Source of the DNA: Pleodorina starrii
Taxonomy: Eukaryota > Chlorophyta > Chlorophyceae > Chlamydomonadales > Volvocaceae
DNA length: 64,000 bases
Reading direction: 5' to 3'
Assembly (NCBI GenBank): GCA_030267565.1
Contig: BRXU01000022.1
Span: forward strand, 578,001-642,000
The position numbers were made by a program, and so were the translations under genes. Position 1 is the first letter of the stretch. The number at the start of each line of letters is the position of its first letter. The notes under the pieces were generated by a model. That model was not told the origin of the DNA. It saw only the letters and a program-made list of their open reading frames with translations, and did no database searches. Positions 33,601 to 45,165 of this stretch are shown here, one piece after another.

Positions 33601-36230
33601 CTGGATGTCCGTCTTCCGGGGGAGGTGCCGTCACTGCAGAAGGCGCCGGGGTCCTAGCGCCGGGCTGGGCCCGGCATGGGCCGCGCGCAGCAGGCAACCC
33701 CCAAGTCGTCGTCCCGCGCACCCACCCACCTACGTACGGCAGGCGGCCCACGGTGCTGATCTCCGCAAAGAACACGCAGAAGAGCACCACCCGGTACACC
33801 TCCTGGGCGACGTTCTCCAGGCCGCCGCCGCCGCCGCCACCGGCGGGCGACTGACCCACGGGTCGGTGACCTGCAAGCGCAAGGCCCCCCCGGGCGGCGG
33901 CGTCAGGAGACACGCGCGGGGCACCGCGCCACCGCGTCACGGCGTCGCGGCACCGTCAGGCCCCCATGCGGCCCTTACGGCATATACGGAAAGGTCGTCA
34001 GGGGGCAGCGATCCACCGAAACGAAAACAGGACCAGCGATGGCGCCCAAGGATCCCGCTGTGCAGGGCGTGTTAAAGTTTGAGGACATGCGTGCACACGC
34101 CGGGAGATCGGGCCGGGACCCGGAGGGCGCTCGACACCCTGGCGTGCACGGACGTGTAGGGTGGCGTGGCACGAAGCAGGAGCAGGAGCAGCAGCAGCAG
34201 CAGCCCCGTGCCGTTGCGGCTCCGTCCCCCGAGTGCGCAGCAGCGGGTAGCCCAGGAGGCTGGCCCGAGGCAGGGGCTCCGAAACCACACACGGCCGCCT
34301 CTGCAGCCACAGCGCATCAGCCACAGCGCTGCAAGCCTTCCACCCTTTACCCCGCCTGTTTCCCGCGCGCCACGCTCAAAATCCCTTCATGCCGTGATGC
34401 ATCGCCCAAAGGAGGGCGTGGCCACGCACCTGCCGTCGCCTGGCCGCCCTTCCGCTGCTGTTGTAGCTGCTGCTGCTGTAGCTGCTGCTGCTTGACCATG
34501 TACGCCGTCCGCGCGATGTCATTATATCTGCGGCGGTCCGGGTCAAGGAGGAGGAGACGGCGCTCAGGGAGACCGACGCAAGCGCTGCGCCACGGGTGGT
34601 TCCTCCCGCGGTGCCGCTCACGGCCCTGCCCAGGGCGTGGCGCACCGCATCTGTCCTAAAGCACGCGCACACACACCCCAAAACCTCGGATGTCTGGAGG
34701 CAGCGCGGTCTCTAGGCTCTGACTTGGTCCACACCACTTGCTCAGCAACCATGCACCTTTCAACCCCCAACCTCTCCTCTCCCCGGCACCCCGTCACTCG
34801 AAGCTCAACATGCGTTCCCATTCCCTTTTGCCCACGGCTCCGCCGTCCACCCCACCCCGTTGACAGCCCCCCTGGGTTCAGGCCCGCGCCCACACCCCCT
34901 CCCGCCCCCCACTCACGCCCACCCACCCACAGCCGCATCTCCCTCCCGCCCAGGGGTCTCGTTGTTATGTAAAGAAGGAGCATATCACTCCCTGACCCCC
35001 CCCGCCCGGCATCCGCACCCACATTCCGCAGCTGACCAGCATTGTGACCAGGTACACAGGCAGCAGCCACAGCCCCTGGTAGCCCAGGTGCAGCAGCGCC
35101 TCAGCTGCGCGCGCGGGCAGTGCGCCCAGGCAGGGCGCCACCAGATTGCGCATCAGCCAGCCCACAACGGGCGCCAGGGCGCCCTCCCAGGCCAGTATGC
35201 TGCGCGAGAGGCCGGCGGGGCGGGGTGGGAAAGGAGAGGTAGCAGGGAATGTACTGGGGTGGCGTGGGCGGACAAGAGAGCCGGCGGGGCGGCGCGGGGC
35301 GAGGCGGTCGGGCGAGTGGGTTGGAAAGTCCAGGGCGGTCGAGGCGAGGGGAGCCCCAGACGGCGGCCAGGCGGGAGGGGCGGGGGGCCTGGGTGAGATG
35401 TTGCGGGGACGTGACGGGGGATCGCGCGGAGTGCGGAGTGCCCGAGGTGCCCGGAGTCCATCCATCCGCTGCATTGGCCTGTCCTCGAGTCGTGGAGAGT
35501 TGGCGGTCCGGCCGTGCGAGCCTCTGGGGCTCCTGCTCGGCTGGGGAAGTGGCGCAGCGCTGGGTGTGCAGCCCTGGGTCCGCATGCGCCCTTGGCCCTG
35601 TCACGCGCACCCGTCCCATGGGTCGGCCCGCACAAGCGTACCTGCCCAGCAGGATGCCGCCATTCAGGAGGAGGCACTGTAGGATCGATCTCTGCAGAGC
35701 GAACACGTGGGGGGTGCCGTAGGTAGATAGTTTGGTATTGGTGGTGCTGGATTTCCGGACGGGCGAGCTTCGCTGCCTCCGCTCCCCCCCCCCCTCCGTT
35801 CACGGGCTCCGGCCTGTACGTGGACAACTACCCAGCTGACGCCAGAAGTAGCCCTCAGGCAAGGGTACGTGTGTGTGCGAGCCGTACGCTTCACAAAGTT
35901 CAGAGGTGCGCATGACGGTTGCCAGGTGTTTCCACACCACACGACGATTAACAAATGGACGAAGTCCAATTCCACAATGGGGGGGGGGTGGAGCAGCCAA
36001 GGGTGCGCAGGGAGCGCTGTGTCAGGCAGGTGCGTAGGAAGGTGCGTGCTTTGCTTACCCCGAGCGCCTTGCTGTTGTCAAGGACCAGGAACACGATACA
36101 CCGGTGCACATGCAACGACTCCCTGACGCCCCAGATCCTGCAGGAATGCTCCGCGTCAAGCAAAGCGTCGGCACTCCACGCTTGACTCCCGGACGGTCAC
36201 GCACCAGAGCTGCGCTGACTGTTTTAACAT
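30614..36230 (-). CDS. EI24: EI24/PIG8 family ER membrane autophagy protein
   Basis: Nine minus-strand exons read in phase: 36230-36205, 36137-36059, 35691-35642, 35199-35023, 34527-34430, 33870-33734, 33382-33256, 31791-31666 and 30786-30614 (993 nt, 330 residues, close to the family length). Conserved landmarks are IWGVRESLHVHRC and LLLNGGILLG at the N-terminus, YNDIARTAYMV, then NVAQEVYRVVLFCVFFAEI, LLLSWLYAYYCYDYKWG, LAYFERRWAFFAGFGLPMA and LFPVYILVS. These match the EI24 family (etoposide-induced 2.4; EPG-4 in worms), a multi-pass ER protein needed for autophagosome maturation. An insert of Gln and Gly residues (exons 4-5) is extra compared with the human protein as I remember it. The 26-nt first exon (MLKQSAQL) was chosen by phase and by similarity to plant EI24 N-termini. 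A 0.97-kb repeat lies in the 1.46-kb intron before exon 8. The gene is head to head with the dioxygenase gene. Confidence 0.9.
32157..33134 (-). repeat. 0.97-kb interspersed repeat, copy B, inside an EI24 intron
   Basis: Reverse-complement copy of 3627-4600. It makes up two thirds of the EI24 intron 31792-33255. On the minus strand it keeps an open stretch with FPRPHHSS, RSDRLDAYCYYKGC, then a Cys-rich tail ending in CVMCK and a stop. It also shows a short tandem expansion of GTGTGCCC near 33050-33075 that copy A lacks. Divergence between the copies indicates both are old. Confidence 0.75.
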
Positions 36231-36790
36231 CCGCGTCTCCTGTATCAAGGCAATTGTATTAGACGTAGAAAGGCCACGTAAGAAGCGGTGTCCTAAATGT
36301 GAGCGCGCGCTTTGCTTCGGCTACTGTTCGTATGAAAGCCCTAACCGCTTCGCATAGAGCTTGTCCATCCTAGAGATAGCTTGAAAGGGTTGGTTAAAGC
36401 ACTGATATTCAGCAGCAATTGTGGGGAGTGTGTGTGTCGCTGGACGGCCATTCGTTCTTCGTTCCCATTCGCAAGAGTGCGACTGGGCTCCGAAACTATC
36501 TTGTGCCCCCGGAAAACTGTACCGAACCCCGGACCGCGACCTGGCAGCATCTAGTGTCGCTTCTGTTGGCTACGGTACAGTACAAGCATGGAAACATAGA
36601 CCCGCGGTCCTTTTACGACTTGTTGGGCATGCAACAGTTAGTGTGTGAGTGAGTCCTGGACTCCATCACCTGTAACTTTCAAAATCCTTTTGTTGACATT
36701 AGACAAATAGAATAGGTTAATCGAGTACATTATCACCGTGCAATCGCTCAGTGTCTTGGCTTCCGGCAGGTCTTACCGTGCCTCAACTCA
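36231..36790. promoter_or_regulatory. Bidirectional promoter region, EI24 / dioxygenase
   Basis: The 560 bp between two divergent start codons must hold both 5' UTRs and promoters. Its base composition is clearly less GC-rich than the flanking genes. I could not assign individual TATA boxes or binding sites with confidence. Confidence 0.5.
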
Positions 36791-39700
36791 ATGCCGACCG
36801 TGAGCGTGGCCTCGCGGAGTAGATTCAGCCATGCATACAAGCATTTAAAAGTTCTTTCACCACGGGCCCGGAAGCTTTTGTCGGTTTTATTCGCTGCTGG
36901 ACTTTTCTTTTTCGCGTTCCTGTCGCTGAGCATCTACGTTAAGGACCCAGACAGCGTTCATGCGAAATCCCGCAGCGGGCAGCGGAGGTCGCTCGCGGTG
37001 GAAGGCCAGGACGGGGGGCGGATCGGCGGGCACTCGGCACAATCGTCATCGAGCTCCAGCTCACCCAGCGCCCCCCTTCAGCTGCTCTTAGCAAGCCACA
37101 ACCGCCTCTTTTGGTATTTCCCCGGAAACAACACGATCCACGTGCTGCACGAGGGCGAGGTGCGTTCCCGCCTCCCTTCCCCCATGTGTCTGTGAAGCAG
37201 GCAGCCAAATTTGGTTTTGCGAGCAGGTCGCCCCGGCCGAGCGCGCACACCCACCCCACTCCCTCCCCATCGCAACACCAGGGCGTCCATTACGGCGTGT
37301 TCCCGGGCGAGGTCGCTGCTGACGGTCGCCTGAAGACGGTTTGGAACGTGATACGCCCCCACAACTGGCACCCGAAGACCAGCCAGGAATTCCTGGTGGA
37401 GTTCAACTCGGAGACAGGTGTGGGGTGCGAGCTTGCGGCTCCTCCTTCCTGAAGACACCACAGTCTTCAGGAAGGAGGAGGACCCAGAACACCCCCCCCC
37501 CCCGCAACACTCAACAAAGGGGGGTTTTCAAGTCGGATACATCATTGGCGCTGGTTGCAGCAACCAGTGCCCCATTTTGATAACCTGCAAGGGGAAAGCG
37601 GGCCGTGATGCACGGGGGGAAGCAGCAAGGCGTCGAAGCCAGGAGAGGCCGCACCCCGTCTGAGAATGGGGTAGCGTTTGTGTCGGGGCATGTGGGGGGG
37701 GGCGGGCGGGGGTGGTGGGTAAACGACACACGGCAGTTCGTTTTCGTCATCGGACCCGGCGGTGCCAGCGAACGGCTCAGCCCGCCGGCCACGTGAGCAT
37801 CATCACCCACCCACCACCACCCCACCACCACCCCACCACCACCACCACCACCACCACCACCACCATGACCGTCCCACTCCCGCGGGCCCTCCCGCCGCAG
37901 GTCACGAGGTCAATCGCGTGAAGATCCACTCCCGCTTCACGCACGATGCGGTGAGCAGCAGCAGCAGCAGCGATGGATCAGTTACGGCTTACGGGCCTTC
38001 AGAAGGAACCCGGAGAGCGGGAACGGAAGGGAAGGGGAGGGAGGCGGAGGCCCACCTACGGTCTGGCGCTGCCACCCGGGGGTCGGGGCGGGGTGGGGGG
38101 GGGGACGCAGGGCTGGCGCATCGGCCCTCCGTGCCAGAGTGGCCCTCCGCCCACCTCAACACGCCGTGGGGCGCAGTGGGGCCGCAGCCGACTCGGCGGC
38201 TGCGCCATCCCTCCGCATTGCGCCCCCGGCCGCGACCGGGGCAGCCTCACCCCCCCCCACACACACACCACCCGGGCCGCTTCTCCCAACCGGGCTGATC
38301 TGCTTCCTGCGCCCCTGGGCCCCCCCCCGTTCCGTGCGGGTGTGTGTGCCCCTGTGTGTGTGTGCCCCTGCTCACCCCCCTCCCACGCCCCTCCACCCCC
38401 CCAGGTCCGCCGCGGTGACCGGGTGTATCTGGCCAACACGGAGGGAGGGGAGGTGCAGGAGCTGCACTTCCCTGACATGAAGCTGGTGAGGGGGGGGATG
38501 GGTGGGGGGGGGAGATGTGGGTGGGAATCACAATGGCTGTGGGGATAGGTAGCGTGGTTGGGTGGGTGGCGGTGGTGGGTGGCGTGGGTGCGTGGTGTGA
38601 GGTGAAAGGTTGTAGCATGGGTGGGTGGTCGCGTGGATGGGTGGGCAGCTGCTGCGAGTCGCGCGGAGAGACAGGCGGGCAGACGGGCGGGATAGGTAGC
38701 GGCGGGGCTGTGCGGGCTCCCCACCCCGGTTTTTCAACTCCCTCCACCCACCCTGGACTCTTTCTCTCTCTCTCTCTCCCTTACTGCCCGCGCCCCCCCC
38801 CCTGCACTCACCGGTATTCACCCCCCCTGCCCACTGCGGTTTCATCTTTATGCCCTCCTCCCCACCCGCCCCCCGCCCCACTGCGATTTTTTCTTTATAC
38901 CCGCCCCCACCACCCCACTCCCACCACCCCACCCCCCCCGCAGCTCCGGTCCATGCGGCTGTTCACTCTGAAGCAGCACGTCAACACGCTGGCACCCCTG
39001 GACGACGGAGCCGTGTGGGCCGTGCTGCACAACCTGGGCAAGGTGGGACAGGCAACGAGAGGGATGGAGGGATGGAGGGATGGATGGATGGATGGATGCG
39101 GTATTCGGGACCCCGTGATGTGTGTGTGTGTCTGTCCTGTCCCGTGATGTGTGTGTGTGTGTGTGCCTGTCCTGTCCTGTCCTGTCTGGAGCCTGGAGCC
39201 TCTTCCTGCCCGGGACTCGGTTTTTCCAACACGGAAACCCCTTTCCTCTTTCCCTTCCATGACACCCAGTCAGCCTGCCTGCCTTTCCCTCTGTGCACCC
39301 CCGCACCCGCACCCGCGCAAAGAAACGCCCCCACCCACCCCACCCCACCCCGCCCTGCTCTCCCTCCGCTGCGGGCTCTCCCTCATTACTCCCCACCCCC
39401 CACCCTCCACTGCCGCCGCCTTGCCTTCCCCGCGCACCTGAAACTCGCAACCCTTGCTCCAAAAATCCCCTTTTTTCCCCCCTGCGCCCCCCCCCGCCCG
39501 ATTCTTGCAAATTCACTCTTCAAAACCCCCTCCCCCTGCCCCCTCCCCTTGCCCCCTCCCCGACCTAGAGCGACGCCGTCAAGATCGACCCCAACGCCGA
39601 CCCGCGACCTCGCGTGACCCGGGAGGTTAAGCACGTGGGCCTCAAGGCGCACGGCCTGGTGGCTTGGCGGCGGCAGTTTGTGATGCTGGACAGCGAGAAT

Positions 39701-42700
39701 GGAGCGCTGGTGGCGGTGGACCCCGACACGGGGGCGGTCAGGCAGATCTGGAAGGTGAGAGGGACGGGGCGGGGCGGGGGCGGGGCGGGGGGTTTAGGGG
39801 TGGGTGGGGGGGATGGAATAGGAGGGGACACGGCAGCGGTGGACCGGAGCTGGGGGTTGGGGGGGTGAGGGGCAGGGCCAGGGGCTCCGCGCCACGCTGC
39901 CGCCTTTTGTGTGTTGGGATGCGCTCTCGCTCCGTCCTCGGAGCTGACGCGCCTCTGACGCGCTGATGCCGTGATGCGCAACCGCCGCCGTCTTCTCCAA
40001 CCACCCAACCAACCAACGGCCGGCGGTTCATGTCGTATCATGTCGTGCCACTTTTTGTACTGTGCCGTACCATTTCGTGCCGTGTTTGCCCAGACCCCGA
40101 TGACCGAGGAGCCGTCCAAGTTCCTCAAGGGGCTGTGCGTGGTGGACGATGTTGCCTATTTTGGCATCAACGTGTGGGGGGAGCGCAGCCAGCGGGACAG
40201 CGTCACAAACAACGGTGGGTGCGGGTGAATGGCTGGATGCATGGATGACTGGATGAGTGGATGGATGGTGGCCGGTGGGCGGGCGCTTTGTTCGCTTGGT
40301 AATAGGAAAGGGTGCCTGATGGGTGCGGGTATTGGTGGCATGGTGGGCAGGTGGGGGGAGGAGGGTCACAATAGAAGAGGTGACCGCGTGGAGCGGGGTC
40401 GGCGTCGGCGTCAAGTTCCGGTTCGGGTTCGGGTTCGGGTTCGCGGTGGGGTCAATCGGGTCATAGGGGCGGGTGCTGCATACCAGCATAGGCAAGCTCG
40501 TCTCGCCCGGTGCTCTACTCGGTGCGCAGACAAGACACACAGCGCCTCAGTGCGCTGGGTCCTCCTCTACCGGTCCTTCCACCACACTACCCCACCACTG
40601 CACCGAACGAACGGGTGGGCTACTATTAGCAGTTACGGAGGCGTATCGTCCGCAGCAGCTCGGTCAACAACGTCCGCAGTGTCTCAATGTTATATAAAGG
40701 AGCATATATCACTCCCTGACCCTACTCCACCACCCCCGCCCGCACCTCACCACCCACCCACCCACCCCCTTGCAACTCCCGCAGCCGAGCTTGCCGCCGT
40801 GGATCTGGCTACTGGCGCGCTGCTGTGGCGCCGCACCGTGGCCACCAGCGGTCTGCTCAACATCGTCGCCTCTCCGGGCCTGGGGGAGGCCTCCACCTAC
40901 AGAGCCATGGACTCCGCCGGAGGCGTCGCGGAGGCGGGGACGGCCGCCGGAGGCGCCGCCTTGGCCTCCACCGGTACTGGCACAGGCACCGGTACAGGCA
41001 CCGATACAGGCACGGGCAGCACAAGCACAGGCACCGGCACCGGTGAGGAGGTGGGGGCGGAGGCGGGCCACGGCGGCGCGGCAAAGGAGGAGGAGGAGGA
41101 GGAGGAGGAGGAGGGTCAGCAGCAGCAGCAAGGGGCGGAGGCGGGCAAGGGCGGCAAGGGTGTCGACGAGCTGGCTCTGGGCATCAACGACACTCAGGTG
41201 CGACCCCGCTGCTAGTATTTAATTACCGCTGCGGTCTCTGTTGGCTGCGACCTCTGTTACCAGCGCCCGTCTCTGCGATCAGCTGGCATCTCTGTTTCCG
41301 CTGCGGTCTCGGTCGCAGCTGGTCATCCCTGGCTTGGTCCAGTCACATTCGCGCACACATCCCCGCCCAGAACACACACTGGCATGCACAACACACACAC
41401 ACACACACACACACAAGCACAAACTAAGCAAAGCCACACGCGCACATTTTAGATCGCGCGCCACATGCGCACGGTGTTTACACACACATACACACACACG
41501 CGCTTGCTGGCTGGCTGGCTGGCTTGCTCCCTTGCTCCCTTGCTGCCTTGCTCCCTTGCTCCCTTGCCCTCAGGTGATTGCCGCCACTCAGCAGCTGATC
41601 GACATGGGCTACCGGCCCAAGACGTCGGGCAGGTGGGCCAGCGGCCAGCCCCGACTGGACCTCAAGATCAAGAACTCGAAACAGAGCTGGGACGCGGGCA
41701 TCTCGCTGCCGCTCATGCAGGTCAACATTGACAAGCTCAAGGTACCGTGTAACGGGGGTAGCTGGATTGCGGGGAGGGCCGGGTGTGCGGGGGGGTGGGG
41801 GCTGGGGGGGCTGGGGTAAGGGTGTGGATGGGCGGGTGTGCGGGGATGTGGGTGTGACGGTGGGGTGGGTGTGTAGATGCGCGGGTAAGTGGGGTAGCTA
41901 CCAAAGGTACCGATCAGCCGATCCCCACACACTCAGGAAATAAAACCCACACGCCTACCTACCTACCTGCCTGCCTGCCCGCCTGCCTGCGCCCTCACTG
42001 CCCCAGCGCCCCCAACCCCACCCCCTCCCCCTCATCCATCACCCACGGCGCATCGCACTGTTCTACACCCCACCCTACCTCACCGCCCCCGCCCCTTGTT
42101 TCCGCAAACCGAACCAATGCCGCATTGCACGCTCAGAGCCTCCATCCCCGCCTCTCGCCGATGGTCGTTTCTATACCGGCCCCCCTCCCGCGCCGTTCTA
42201 ATTACCCCCCTCCCCCGCCGACGGTTGTTTTGTAATCCCCTCCGCTCCCACCCCCCCCCATCCTGTTGCCTCGTGCGCCTCCGTCCCTCAGGAGCTGGTG
42301 CTGGGGATGCCGGATGACATGTGGACGCCGGAGCGGCAGCGGCGGGAGAACGCCGCCGTGGACGGACGGAAGGACAACATGAACAAGTGCGTGGGGCGGG
42401 GGGATGGAGGGGAGGGGGCGGGGGCAGGGGAGGGGAGGGGAGGAGGGGAGGGGCAGGGGAGGGGAGGGGGGCGGCTCGCCGGTACTTTGTCGGTTCGGTC
42501 TCGCTCTCGGAAAGAAGGAAAGTACGGAAAGGAGGAGGCTCGGCAGGGAGGGAATGGGGGATGGAAGGAGGGGTTGCTGCGGGTGCGGTGCGGGGTGGGA
42601 GGATTGGCCTGTATTGCTCTTGGCCGGTGCCGGAGTGCTGTGTTCCACACACTTGGTTGTTCTTCGCGCGCTTTTGGGGGTCCGTTGAGTCGGGGCGGCG

Positions 42701-45165
42701 ACGAGTTGACGGAACGGGCCGACCCATGGGTCATTGGGTGCCCAGTGACGTACGTTTCCGCGGCCAGCTTGCCCGAGGGTCGGCTCGTGGGTCGGGGGCT
42801 TGTGCAAAAATGATGCCGCAGCGAAAGGACAGAGACGGCGTCGAGGGGGTAGGAGGGCGGAAATGATGCGGGTCGGAATGGTGGTGGTGGTGGGGAAGGG
42901 GGGTAGGGCACAAGGAGGAGACGCGGGAGGAACCATCGCCTCCTCACCCGCTTACTCCAGCCCTTTGGCCCTCCCCCCCCGCCCCCTCTCGCTGCGGTCT
43001 TATCTTTATGACCCCGCCCCACCCCCCCACCACCCCCCTCCTCGCCTAACCCCTGTCAACGTCTTCAGGTTCAAGCCGGGCGTGGAGGCACTTTATATGG
43101 TGTTCTCGGACCAGAGTACGGAACACGTGTACCGCTTTCCGTACTATGACTACTTCAAGAGCGCCGTCGAGCCGCTGCTGGAGCAGGTGTGTGTGTGACA
43201 GAGAGCGGGGAAAGGGGGATTGAAAGCGGAGCGAGGTACGGCAATGGCCAGTACGGCAGGCAGGCGGTGGCCTTTTGGCGCGCCCTTCAAGCCCCCCCAA
43301 CCCCCCACACCCCGCGTCCCCCCCTTTTGCAGCTTTCCTGCCTCCCTCCTTTCGCAACGTTACGTTGCGGCCCCCTAAGGAGGACTCTCCTTTACCCGGG
43401 TCTCACGGGATGCCGCGCTCACCGCGAGGGGCCGGTCACGACCCCCCGTCCGCCGCCTGCGCGCGGCCCTGCCCAGCCCTGCCCTGCCCTGCCTCGCTCC
43501 CGCTGCCCCGCCCGCCATCCACCTCCTCGATGCGGCCCTCCTTCACGACCTCACCATCCACCCTCCCCCTCACATCAGCCACCCCTGCTCGTTTGGACTG
43601 CTTTGACGAGCCACCTCCCCCTCCCCCCCACCCTCCCTCTCCCTGTCCCCTCCCCCCCCACACACACATACACACCCAGATTGTGGGCAAGGAGGACATG
43701 GGCAAGGTGGTCCGACTGCAGTTCGCCCGCATGAAGCCGGGATCCCAGATCAAGCCGCACCAGGATATGGGCGGATACGCCAAGGTAAGGTCAGGGACAG
43801 CCGCGGCGGCCGCAGCGGCGGCGGCGGCGGCGGTGGTGCGCCGCGAGCAGCAGAACCCTGAACCCCCTCACCCCCCCCCCCGCAAGGCCCCCGTGTGGAT
43901 GCCCCCCTGCCTCCCCAGCACATGACATGACATGACACCACACAGCGGCGGCGGCACTGCCGTAGGCAGCCGACTCCGCGCCTCCTGCCTACCGGCCCTC
44001 CCCATGAAAGCATGGATCCGCCCCTTCCACCGCCCCTACCGCCTCTCCCGCGGTCCTTCTCTAATTTCCACCCTCTCTCGCCCCTTCCGTCTCCTCCTGC
44101 CCACTCCCGACCTTCTCCCCGGCCTCCTCCCTCGCCTCCCCCTGCCCACTCCCTCCCTCCCTCCCTCCCCGGCGCAGTTCGCCCACCGCATCCATCTGCC
44201 CGTGGTGACGCACCCCAACGTCAGCTTCCAGGTGTGTCCCGAGGCGGAGCGCCGCACGCTGATGGCTGGCCGCAAAGGCGGAGGCGGAGGAGGTCACGGG
44301 GACGAAGCGCAGGACAAGGACTGCGTGCAGATTCCCATGGCGGAGGGAATGGTGTTCGAGGTGGGTGGCTGGAAGAGTGGGAGGGAGTGGTTGGGAGTGG
44401 GTGTGGGTCGGGTGGAGGCAGGCGGCTGGGTGGTGAAGATGAGGCCGCAGCGGTGGAACGGAGGCGGCATGCGGGACCCAGCAGTGTTTGGCATTGTCAG
44501 ACCTGTCGTGTGTTGTGTCTTGGGGGAGTGGGTGTCTTGGTGGTTGGGTTTGGGTGGCCGGCGGGTCACATGGGGGCCGGGGCTGCAGGGGGACCGGGGG
44601 GCATTCTTGATGCGCTTGGTGGTGCGTGCGCGTCTCGCTCTAGGGGGGCCAGGACCGGGGGGTGTTTCTCGCGCTCGCCCTCGTCCCGTCTCGTGCCGCC
44701 TCGCTTTGCCGCTTCGCCGGCTGGTGGAGCCCGAGTGGAGCCTGAAGCCCTCTTCTGGGGCTGCGCCCAGCTCACCGCCTCTCTCCTCCCCCCACACCCG
44801 CTCCCTCCCCCCTCCGCTCCCCCCACCCGCTGCCCCCCTCCGGGTCCGTTCGCTAACGCCGTCTCCGTCTCCGCTGCGGTATTTTCTTTTTATACCCCCT
44901 CCGCTCCCTCTCCCCCCCCCCCGCTCCCCCCCTCCCCCCCAACCGTTCACGGGCCCCGGCCTATACGTGTAACCCCACCCGCTCCCAGCTCAACAACCGG
45001 GTGATGCACCAGGTGCGCAACCGCAGCAACCTGAAGCGAGTGCAGATGGTGGTGGACGTGTCGGAGGAGCCGCGCACGCCGCGGCGGCTGCGGCCCGGCA
45101 CCGTGTGCAACTACGAGCGGGCGGTCATGGTGTGTCCGCAGGAGAACATCATGCCAGACTACTAG
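36791..45165 (+). CDS. Membrane-anchored aspartyl/asparaginyl hydroxylase-type 2OG dioxygenase
   Basis: Fourteen exons read in phase: 36791-37159, 37282-37417, 37901-37950, 38405-38485, 38944-39042, 39569-39754, 40094-40214, 40785-41197, 41574-41741, 42292-42386, 43069-43186, 43680-43784, 44178-44360 and 44989-45165 (766 residues). Residues about 28-52 form one membrane segment (LLSVLFAAGLFFFAFLSLSI), so it is likely a type II Golgi/ER protein. Residues about 95-420 contain repeated beta-rich units such as LLLASHNRLFWYF, FLVEFNSETGHEV, RRGDRVYLANTEGGEVQEL and FVMLDSENGALVAVDPDTG, suggesting a beta-propeller-like lumenal domain. The C-terminal 200 residues are an Asp/Arg hydroxylase fold: RLQFARMKPGSQIKPHQD, HRIHLPVVTHPNV, VPMAEGMVFE-type text and NNRVMHQVRN. 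HQD plus the later MHQ supply the likely iron ligands, and the Arg in KRVQMVVDV may bind 2-oxoglutarate. The substrate is unknown. Exon 8 has a Thr-Gly repeat and a Glu run. Confidence 0.82.
37798..37866 (+). repeat. CAC/CCACC intronic microsatellite
   Basis: A CCACCACC-type array fills the 3' part of intron 2 of the dioxygenase gene, ending about 35 nt before the acceptor. Confidence 0.85.
39501..39540 (+). repeat. Dispersed repeat R3 (TTCTTGCAAATTCACTC)
   Basis: Nearly identical 38-bp modules occur here, just before the acceptor of dioxygenase exon 6, and at 49339-49377, directly forming the 3' end of glucokinase intron 4. Confidence 0.8.
40421..40448 (+). repeat. Short TTCGGG hexamer array
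   Basis: About four consecutive copies of GTTCGG within dioxygenase intron 7. It is not the TTTTAGGG telomere repeat known from volvocine algae. Confidence 0.8.
40688..40728 (+). repeat. Dispersed repeat R4 (ATATCACTCCCTGACCC)
   Basis: A module with TTATATAAAGGAGCATAT and ATATCACTCCCTGACCC, upstream of dioxygenase exon 8. A relative is at 34964-35000, inside an EI24 intron but in the opposite sense to that gene. Confidence 0.75.
40972..41046 (+). repeat. GGCACCGGTACA tandem repeat coding for Thr-Gly
   Basis: Within dioxygenase exon 8, degenerate GGCACAGG/CACCGGTA units encode an alternating Thr-Gly stretch with a few Ser and Asp. It lies in a linker that is otherwise Ala, Gly and Glu rich. 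Confidence 0.85.
44842..44900 (+). repeat. Intronic repeat family R1, longest copy
   Basis: Reference copy of a family with a GTCCGTTCGCTAACGCCGTC head and a GCGGTATTTTCTTTTTATA tail, about 90 nt before the acceptor of the last dioxygenase exon. Other copies, full or tail only: 60723-60775 (minus), 57282-57326, 55307-55368, 42989-43020, 38832-38860, 38879-38908, 11809-11838, 20491-20528 and 23466-23502. The last two share 25 identical bases. Confidence 0.7.

Noticed and set aside
40421..40448. Telomere repeat
   Set aside because: The unit is TTCGGG, only about four copies, inside an intron; volvocine telomeres use TTTTAGGG.
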